DNA of 33,361 nucleotides from an uncultured Verrucomicrobiota bacterium (GTDB lineage Bacteria > Verrucomicrobiota > Kiritimatiellia > RFP12 > UBA1067), in assembly GCA_945834475.1 (NCBI GenBank), contig CAMAHK010000015.1:1-33361 (forward strand), in the 5' to 3' direction. The notes beneath the pieces were generated by a model. It saw nothing but the letters and a program-made list of their open reading frames with translations. It did not search any database and had not been told where the DNA came from. Below are positions 26,322 through 33,361 of the stretch, piece after piece (positions within the stretch are counted from its first letter, which is position 1; each line of letters begins with the position of its first letter). Made by a program: the position numbers and the translations under genes.

Positions 26322-26951
26322 ATGAAAACACTGTTTCTGACATTCGTTGGCGCAATTCTTGCGGGTCTCTCCATCGGCATTGCCGGCACGGTCTTTTTGC
26401 GCGTGAGCGAACCGATGGTGGGCAGTTGGCTCTTCGGCTTCGGCCTCCTCTCGATCGTCGTCCTCGGCTTCAAGCTCTTCACCGGGGCGATCGGCTATCT
26501 CGCCGCGCCGGGAACGACCACGCTCCGCTATGCTCGGGACTGCGCCGTCATCTGGCTCGGCAATCTCGTCGGCACGGGACTCGTGGGGCTCGCGATGCGT
26601 TCCTCGCGCGTTTTCCCCTCGTTCGACGCGCGCATCGCGAAGATGGTCGCCGAGAAGCTCAACGACGGTCCCCTCTCGATCTTCATCCTCGCCGTCTTCT
26701 GCGGACTTCTCATGTACATTGCCGTCGACACCTGGAAGAAGGAACTCCCGGCGGCGGTGCGGCTCGCGACGCTCTTCCTCTGCGTCGTCGTTTTCATCCT
26801 GAGCGGCTTCGAGCACTGCATCGCGAACATGTACTACTTCGCGGTGAGCGCCGCCTACGGCAGCGCCCACACCTGGGCCTGGCTCGCGATCATGACGGCC
26901 GGCAACGCCGTCGGCGGCATTCTCCTGCCGGCCCTAGGGCGGCTGCGATAA
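26322..26951 (+). CDS. Compact formate/nitrite transporter (FNT) family channel
   Basis: SGFEHCIANMYYFAVSAAYG...MTAGNAVGGILLPAL; 209 aa. Confidence 0.85.
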   Translation: MKTLFLTFVGAILAGLSIGIAGTVFLRVSEPMVGSWLFGFGLLSIVVLGFKLFTGAIGYLAAPGTTTLRYARDCAVIWLGNLVGTGLVGLAMRSSRVFPSFDARIAKMVAEKLNDGPLSIFILAVFCGLLMYIAVDTWKKELPAAVRLATLFLCVVVFILSGFEHCIANMYYFAVSAAYGSAHTWAWLAIMTAGNAVGGILLPALGRLR

Positions 26952-26978
26952 CGTACCGCGAGCCGCCCCGGCCGCGGC
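26952..26978 (+). repeat. Family A copy A6, directly after the FNT stop codon
   Basis: cgtaccgcgagccgccccggccgcggc, abutting taa at 26949-26951. Confidence 0.85.
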
Positions 26979-26999
26979 GCCGGCAGCAAGAACGGCAAC

Positions 27000-27039
27000 A
27001 ATCCAAAGGCCATCGGGTTGCACCGATGGCCTTTGGATT
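27000..27039. terminator. Strong hairpin between convergent genes
   Basis: aatccaaaggccatcgg-gttgca-ccgatggcctttggatt, perfect 17-bp stem. Confidence 0.8.
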
Positions 27040-27051
27040 GTGCGTTTACCC

Positions 27052-27079
27052 GCCGCGGCCGAGGACGGCTCGCGGTACG
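27052..27079 (-). repeat. Family A copy A5, just after the gltA-like stop
   Basis: gccgcggccgaggacggctcgcggtacg. Confidence 0.85.
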
Positions 27080-27089
27080 AAGCAAAGTC

Positions 27090-28505
27090 TTACTTCGCGA
27101 GATACGCGTTGATGCCGGCGGCCGCACGGCGGCCTTCGCCCATGGCGAGAATGACCGTCGCCGCACCCAAGACGATGTCGCCGCCCGCGAACACGCCCGG
27201 GATGGACGTCATGTTCGTCTCGGGATTGACGACGATGTTGCCGCGCTTGTTGACCTCGAGGCCCGGCGTCGTCGCCGGGATGAGCGGGTTGGACGCGTTG
27301 CCGACCGCCACGACGACCGTGTCGGCGTCGAGGACGAACTCGGAACCGGGAACCGCGACCGGACTGCGACGACCGGAGGCATCCGGCTCGCCGAGCTCGT
27401 ACTTCAGGCACTCGACACCCGTCACGAAACCGTTCTCGTCGCCGAGGATCGCCTTCGCGTTCTCGAGCATGTGGAACTCGACGCCCTCTTCCTTCGCGTG
27501 GTGGACTTCCTCCTTACGCGCCGGCATCTCCTCGAGGGAGCGACGGTAGATGAGGTAGACCTTCTCCGCACCAAGACGGAGCGCCATGCGCGAGGCGTCC
27601 ATCGCGACGTTGCCGCCGCCGAGGACGGCGACCTTCTTGCCGTGCCAGTAGGGCGTGTCGGCCTGGTCCTCGAGGTACGCCTTCATGAGGTTCGCACGCG
27701 TCAAATACTCGTTCGCCGAGAAGACGCCATTCAGGTTCTCGCCCGGAATGCCCATGAACTTCGGCAGGCCCGCGCCTGTACCGATGAACACAGCGTCGAA
27801 GCCGTCCTTCGCGATGAGGTCCGCGACCTTGCGGGTCTGGCCGACGCAGTAGTTGTTCTCGATCTTGACGCCGATCTTCTGGAGGCCTTCGACCTCGTGC
27901 TGGACGATCGACTTCGGGAGGCGGAACTCCGGAATGCCATAGACGAGCACGCCGCCGCACTTGTGAAACGCCTCGAACATCGTGACGTCGTGACCGGCCT
28001 TCGCGCAGTCCGCCGCGCAGGTGATCGACGCGGGACCCGAACCGATCACCGCGACCTTCTTGCCCGTCTTCGGGGCGCAGACGACCGGCTCTTCGGCGCC
28101 CGTCTCACGGGCGAGGTCGGCGCAGAAGCGCTCGACGCGGCCGATTGCGACCGCCTTGTCCTGATCCTTAAGGAGCTTGCCCATCGTGCAGAACTTCTGG
28201 CACTGCTTCTCCTGCGGGCAGACGCGTCCGCAGACGGCCGGAAGGAGCGAGGTCTCCTTGATGATCTTGAGCGCGCCGGCGAAATCGCCTTCCGCGGCCT
28301 TCGCGAGGAAGCCCGGGATGTTGATCGCGACCGGGCATCCCTGCATGCAGGGCTTCGTCGGACACTGCATGCAGCGCGACGCTTCGCACTTCGCCATCTC
28401 GGCCGTGTAGCCAAGCGCGACTTCCTTCATGTTCTTCGCGCGCTCCCGAGCATTCTGCTCCGGCATTGCCTGAGGCGCAATCGCCATTCTTTCCTTAGGA
28501 GTCAT
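27090..28505 (-). CDS. gltA: NADPH-dependent glutamate synthase small-subunit-like / NfnB-type flavoprotein
   Basis: CMQCPTKPCMQGCPVAINIPGFL; VCPQEKQCQKFC; VAVIGSGPASITCAADCAKAGHDVTMFEA; VAVLGGGNVAMDASRMALRLGAEKV. Confidence 0.94.
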   Translation of the reverse strand: MTPKERMAIAPQAMPEQNARERAKNMKEVALGYTAEMAKCEASRCMQCPTKPCMQGCPVAINIPGFLAKAAEGDFAGALKIIKETSLLPAVCGRVCPQEKQCQKFCTMGKLLKDQDKAVAIGRVERFCADLARETGAEEPVVCAPKTGKKVAVIGSGPASITCAADCAKAGHDVTMFEAFHKCGGVLVYGIPEFRLPKSIVQHEVEGLQKIGVKIENNYCVGQTRKVADLIAKDGFDAVFIGTGAGLPKFMGIPGENLNGVFSANEYLTRANLMKAYLEDQADTPYWHGKKVAVLGGGNVAMDASRMALRLGAEKVYLIYRRSLEEMPARKEEVHHAKEEGVEFHMLENAKAILGDENGFVTGVECLKYELGEPDASGRRSPVAVPGSEFVLDADTVVVAVGNASNPLIPATTPGLEVNKRGNIVVNPETNMTSIPGVFAGGDIVLGAATVILAMGEGRRAAAGINAYLAK

Positions 28506-28551
28506 TTCAAAATTCCTCTCAGTTATTCACTCTAACCTATAACCTGTTCAC

Positions 28552-29406
28552 TCAGGCAAAGATTCCGCTCTTGCAGACGTGGTCCTTCGCCTTGGCCTCG
28601 AGGGGCTTGAAGGCGCTCATGCGCTTCATCATGAGATCCCAGTCAACCTTGTGGGCGTCGAACTCAGGGCCGTCGACGCAGACGAACTTCGTCTCGCCGC
28701 CGACCGAGACGCGGCAGCCGCCGCACATGCCCGTGCCGTCGATCATGATCGTGTTGAGCGAGGCGATCGTCTTGACGCCGTACGGCTCCGTCGTCTTCGC
28801 GCAGAACTTCATCATGATGGGCGGACCAATCGCGATGACCTCGTCGACCGCGCCCGCTTCGCAAAGCTCCTTCAGCGGCTCCGTGACGAGGCCCTTGCGA
28901 CCCGAGCTACCGTCGTCGGTCATGAGGATGAGCTTGTCGCCCGCAATCGCGCGCATTTCCTCTTCCATCACAAAGAGCTCCTTCGTGCGCGCGCCCATGA
29001 TGATCGTGACGTCGTTGCCGGCGGCCTTCATCGCCTGGGCGATCGGGTGCATCGGCGCGACGCCGATGCCGCCGCCGACGCACACGATGCGGCCGGGCTT
29101 GCCGTCCTTCGGCTGATGGATCGCCGTGGGCTTGCCCAACGGACCGAGCACCGCCGGAAGCGCATCGCCGACGTTGAACTTCGAGAGCTTCGTCGTCGTG
29201 GCACCGACCGTCTGGAAGATGATCGTGATCGTGCCCTTTTCGGTCGACGCGTCGGCAATCGTGAGCGGGAGGCGCTCTCCGAGCTTCTCGTCAATCATGA
29301 GAATGATGAACTGGCCCGCCTTGCGCTCTGCGGCGATAAGCGGCGCTTCCAGTTCCATCTGGAAAACGTTGTCAGAAAGCTGACGCTTGGAGATAATCTT
29401 GTTCAT
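28552..29406 (-). CDS. Ferredoxin-NADP+ reductase subunit alpha-like (NfnA/SudB-type); start placed at 29406
   Basis: AGQFIILMIDEKLGERLPLTIAD; VGGGIGVAPMHPIAQAMK; TIMIDGTGMCGGCRVSVGGETKFVCVDGPEFDAHKVDWD. Confidence 0.93.
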   Translation of the reverse strand: MNKIISKRQLSDNVFQMELEAPLIAAERKAGQFIILMIDEKLGERLPLTIADASTEKGTITIIFQTVGATTTKLSKFNVGDALPAVLGPLGKPTAIHQPKDGKPGRIVCVGGGIGVAPMHPIAQAMKAAGNDVTIIMGARTKELFVMEEEMRAIAGDKLILMTDDGSSGRKGLVTEPLKELCEAGAVDEVIAIGPPIMMKFCAKTTEPYGVKTIASLNTIMIDGTGMCGGCRVSVGGETKFVCVDGPEFDAHKVDWDLMMKRMSAFKPLEAKAKDHVCKSGIFA

Positions 29407-29415
29407 GATGTGGTA

Positions 29416-29421
29416 ATTATA
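29416..29421 (-). promoter_or_regulatory. -10-like TATAAT very close to the NfnA start codon
   Basis: Minus strand GTTATAATTACCACATCATG; start ATG at 29406-29404. Confidence 0.4.
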
Positions 29422-29484
29422 ACACTTTTGGTGAAAAGGTGAAAGGGTGAAACTGCTAACGTTTCGGTACTGCCCTCCGTAGCC

Positions 29485-29501
29485 GATTCGCCGAGCGAAT
29501 C
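29485..29501 (-). terminator. Hairpin downstream of tRNA-Leu
   Basis: gattcgc-cga-gcgaatc. Confidence 0.45.
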
Positions 29502-29512
29502 GCGAAAGAGGG

Positions 29513-29591
29513 TGCACCTAGAGGGACTCGAACCCCCACGCTTGCGCAGTGGAACCTAAATCCACCGTGTCTGCCATTCCACCATAGGTGC
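29513..29591 (-). tRNA. tRNA-Leu (anticodon UAG)
   Basis: GCACCTATGGTGGAATGGCAGACACGGTGGATTTAGGTTCCACTGCGCAAGCGTGGGGGTTCGAGTCCCTCTAGGTGCA; 7-bp acceptor stem, GGTTCGAGTCC T arm. Confidence 0.95.
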
Positions 29592-29601
29592 TTTGAGAAA
29601 A

Positions 29602-30798
<1,197 letters not shown>

Positions 30799-30806
30799 TT
30801 GAAATT

Positions 30807-30885
30807 AATAATCGGAATAATCGAATAATCGGAATAATCGAATAATCGGAATAATCGAATAATCGAATGGTTGAATGGTTGAATG
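30807..30885. repeat. Left repeat array of AATAATCG(G) and AATGGTTG units
   Basis: (aataatcggaataatcg)x3 aataatcg aatggttg aatggttg aatg. Confidence 0.95.
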
Positions 30886-30886
30886 T

Positions 30887-31279
30887 TTAAGGTGTTTTGG
30901 TTTTTCTGCGGGACTTCAACTTGCGCTCCACCGTCTGAAAGAGACTCAGAAGTTCATCACTCTCTTCTAGCAATTTCGTGCAAGTCTCGCTCTTGGGCCG
31001 CAACTCGCAGAGAATTTCCAGCCAATAACGACTTTCACTACATTCCTTCAGAACAATCGCCATCTTATGGGAGAAGTCCTCAACAGACTCACAGCGATTC
31101 GCCTCGCGGTAATTGGCACCCACCGAAGACGCCGACTTTCCCAACTGGTAGGCAATCACACGGCCGGAATTGGACCTCGGCAGCGCATCCAGATACCTAA
31201 AGGTTAAAACCGCAAAGTTGCGAGTTCGCACCTCCAGCGCTTTCTTGAACTCCAATTTCTCCGCCGCGCTCCAAGCCAC
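30887..31279 (-). CDS. Four-helix-bundle protein (S23/IVP-type), GTG start
   Basis: FRYLDALPRSNSGRVIAYQLGKSASSVGANYREANRCESVEDFSHKMAIVLKECSESRYWLEIL. Confidence 0.9.
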   Translation of the reverse strand: MAWSAAEKLEFKKALEVRTRNFAVLTFRYLDALPRSNSGRVIAYQLGKSASSVGANYREANRCESVEDFSHKMAIVLKECSESRYWLEILCELRPKSETCTKLLEESDELLSLFQTVERKLKSRRKTKTP

Positions 31280-31288
31280 ACCACAACC

Positions 31289-31326
31289 CCATTCGATTAT
31301 TCGATTATTCCGATTATTCGATTATT
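31289..31326. repeat. Right repeat arm, reverse complement of 30833-30870
   Basis: ccattcgattattcgattattccgattattcgattatt; perfect 38-nt inverted match. Confidence 0.95.
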
Positions 31327-31975
31327 TACCCTCCGGCTTGCCGGAAGAAACCACGACCTGCGCCGCGCGGAGCACCTTGCCCTTGAGCATCCAGCCCTTC
31401 TTCGACTCAATCGAGACCTTGCCCTCCTCGACATCGGGCGAGGGCAACGTTGCGATCGCCTCCATCTTCTCGGTGTCGAGCGCAAGGCCGACGGAATCAA
31501 ACGGCTCCGCGCCGTGGTCCTTGAGCGACTTGAGAAGTGTGTCGTGAACGAGCTGCACGCCCTTCACAAACGGATCGTCAGTCTTCTCCTTGGCGTTCGC
31601 GAGCGCAAGCTGAAGATTGTCAACCGCCGGCAAGACGTCCTTCAAGATGTCGGCCTCGGCGTAGCGATACGTCTCTTCTCGATCACGCGCCGCGCGCTTC
31701 TTGTAGTTGTCGAAGTCCGCAAGGGTCACCGCGTAAAGGGCCTTCCAATCCGGGTCGGCCGATTTGGGCGGCTCGGCCTTCTGTTCCGGCGCGTCGGCGA
31801 CGGGGGCGTCGCCGCTCCCAGTCGTCTTAGCCGTCTCAGGCGTCTCAGCAGCCTGTTCAGGCGCCGCGCCCGTGGCGGGCGGCGGTACGGCTTCCCTTTC
31901 GGCGGCGGCCTTCGCCGCCACCGCCTCAGCAAAACTCTTCTTCGCTTCTTCCACCATCTTCGTCATAAACCACAT
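31322..31975 (-). CDS. grpE: Nucleotide exchange factor GrpE
   Basis: DWKALYAVTLADFDNYKKRAARDREETYRYAEADILKDVLPAVDNLQLAL; GMLKGKVLRAAQVVVS-type tail. Confidence 0.95.
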   Translation of the reverse strand: MWFMTKMVEEAKKSFAEAVAAKAAAEREAVPPPATGAAPEQAAETPETAKTTGSGDAPVADAPEQKAEPPKSADPDWKALYAVTLADFDNYKKRAARDREETYRYAEADILKDVLPAVDNLQLALANAKEKTDDPFVKGVQLVHDTLLKSLKDHGAEPFDSVGLALDTEKMEAIATLPSPDVEEGKVSIESKKGWMLKGKVLRAAQVVVSSGKPEGK

Positions 31976-33207
31976 TACGCCTTGATCTGACCGGCCTTCG
32001 CGAGCATCTTCGCCTCGACGCTCTGGATTTCGGCGAAGCCCTGCGAGCTGTGCGGGTTAAGGCCGTTCGAGGCCTCCATCGAGCTGTCGGCTTCGTTGTA
32101 AATCGTCGCCTTGAGGCCCTTGAGCGCCTCGAAGAAGATGTTGCCCTTGTAAAGGCCAAGCGTCACTTCGGCCGTCGCCTTGTCGGCCCAGACCTGGATC
32201 GCCGCGCGGGCAGCCTGAGTCGCGGGATCGAACCAGCGGCCGTCGTAGATCTGGTCGGAGACGAGCTTCGAGAGCTCCTGGAAGAGCTTCGTCGAACGAC
32301 GGTCCATGATGCCCTCGTAGATGTACTTGAGGCCGTACGAGAGAACCTCCATGCCAGGGGCCTCGTAGACACCGCGGCTCTTCGTGCCGATGATGCGGTT
32401 CTCGAGCGCGTGCTTCATGCCGATGCCGTTGCGACCGCCGATCTTGTTGACCTCGAGCATCACTTCGAGCGGACTCATCTTCTTGCCGTTGATCGCCGTG
32501 CAGCGGCCCTTCTCGAAGGTGAGCGTGATCTTCTCGACCTTGTTCGGAGCCTTCTCGGGCCACACGCCCATCGTGGGCTTCACGATGCGCATCGAGGTCT
32601 CCATCGACTCAAGATCCTCGGCCTCGTGCGAGAGACCCGCGAGGTTCGCGTCCGTCGAATATTTCTTCTTCGTGCCGACGAAGGCGACGATGCCGCGCTT
32701 CGCGAGGAACTCGACCATCTGCGTGCGGCCGGGGAAGAGCTTGAGGAGGTCCGCGTCACGCCACGGGGCGTACACGCCGAACTTCGGATCCATCACGTTC
32801 GTGTAACGCTCGAAGCGCATCTGGTCGTTGCCGCGGCCCGTCGCGCCGTGGACGAGGGCGACGCAGCCCGCCTTCTTCATCGCGGGGAGAAGCTTCTGCA
32901 CCGTCACCGCGCGGGCGATGCCCGTCGAGTTCCAGTAGCCGCCGTCGTACATCGCCTGGCACTTCACCGTCTCGAAGCAGATGTCGGCCATTTCCTTCGT
33001 GACGTCGACGATCGTCGTCTCGACGCCGGTCGGAGCCATCTTCTTCTTGATGTCGTTGATGTCCTTCTCGTCGGGCTGGCCGACGTTCGCGGAGAACGCC
33101 TTCACCTTCACGCCCGCGTCCTTGAGAACGCAGCAGATCGTCTTCGAGTCGAGTCCGCCCGAGACGCACACACCAACAGTCTTGCCCTTGAGATCAGCGA
33201 GTTTCAT
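31975..33207 (-). CDS. argG: Argininosuccinate synthase
   Basis: GVCVSGGLDSKTICCVLK; LVHGATGRGNDQMRFE; GVYAPWRD; STDANLAGLSHEAEDLE. Confidence 0.96.
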   Translation of the reverse strand: MKLADLKGKTVGVCVSGGLDSKTICCVLKDAGVKVKAFSANVGQPDEKDINDIKKKMAPTGVETTIVDVTKEMADICFETVKCQAMYDGGYWNSTGIARAVTVQKLLPAMKKAGCVALVHGATGRGNDQMRFERYTNVMDPKFGVYAPWRDADLLKLFPGRTQMVEFLAKRGIVAFVGTKKKYSTDANLAGLSHEAEDLESMETSMRIVKPTMGVWPEKAPNKVEKITLTFEKGRCTAINGKKMSPLEVMLEVNKIGGRNGIGMKHALENRIIGTKSRGVYEAPGMEVLSYGLKYIYEGIMDRRSTKLFQELSKLVSDQIYDGRWFDPATQAARAAIQVWADKATAEVTLGLYKGNIFFEALKGLKATIYNEADSSMEASNGLNPHSSQGFAEIQSVEAKMLAKAGQIKA

Positions 33208-33242
33208 AGCTCTATTGTTTCCTTTCTAAAATTCAAGACTAA

Positions 33243-33248
33243 TATTAT
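33243..33248 (-). promoter_or_regulatory. -10-like TATAAT upstream of argG
   Basis: Minus strand GATATAATATT, about 35 nt upstream of ATG; RBS AAAGGAA. Confidence 0.45.
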
Positions 33249-33275
33249 ATCACTTTTTGCCCTCGCCGTGCTCAT

Positions 33276-33308
33276 ATTCCATGATTGTGCCAGGCACAAT
33301 CGTGGAAT
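33276..33308. repeat. Long palindrome upstream of argG
   Basis: attccatgattgtgcc-a-ggcacaatcgtggaat; 16-nt arms with one T/G wobble. Confidence 0.85.
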
Positions 33309-33361
33309 GTGGATTGCGGAACTGAATGCAAGTGTCCCTTGCGTTTGATCCGCATATTTCC

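Noticed and set aside
28552-29517. N-terminal extension of the NfnA-like ORF (MHPLSRFARRIGYGGQY...)
   Set aside because: Extension overlaps the tRNA-Leu 3' end and a hairpin; conserved protein starts at MNKIISKRQ (29406).
30807-30885. AATAATCG array as a CRISPR or a simple microsatellite
   Set aside because: No spacers, so not CRISPR; the inverted copy on the far side of the ORF argues against an isolated slippage microsatellite.
31870-31892. ggcgggcggcggtacgg in grpE as another A/B copy
   Set aside because: Only the terminal ggtacgg matches; no hairpin core.

Overview
This is a GC-rich, almost entirely minus-strand block of bacterial housekeeping genes. The lineage is probably Kiritimatiellota/Lentisphaerota/Verrucomicrobiota-like; this is inferred from a PEP-CTERM-like C-terminus and a GFTLVELLVVIGILGILMGALFPA pseudopilin. 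Recognised genes: carB, gluQ, an HExxH-type peptidase-like protein, an MlaD/F/E-type ABC transporter, a membrane/TPR protein, three small exported proteins, priA, a pseudopilin, a CDP-alcohol phosphatidyltransferase, a zinc-ribbon protein, rplT, rpmI, an RluD-type pseudouridine synthase, queC, recA, a 1430-aa C10-type (streptopain) peptidase with a beta-helix/adhesin-like C-terminus, a zeta-like P-loop kinase with a small upstream ORF, a compact FocA/NirC channel (the only + strand gene), NfnB/NfnA-like flavoenzyme subunits, tRNA-Leu(UAG), dnaJ, a four-helix-bundle (S23-type) ORF, grpE and argG. The most striking signal is not a gene. Several families of tiny hairpin-forming or short-period repeats are scattered through the window. 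They sit in frame inside conserved genes (carB, gluQ, priA, rluD-like, queC and the peptidase-like ORF), or immediately after stop codons. Copies differ by changes that preserve base pairing, and copies are often arranged as inverted pairs around a spacer of about 22-25 nt. The situation resembles Rickettsia palindromic elements (RPEs). A second strong signal is a four-helix-bundle ORF between grpE and dnaJ that is bracketed by a perfect 38-bp inverted repeat built from 8/9-nt AATAATCG(G) units. All calls are from reading the sequence; no database search was run.
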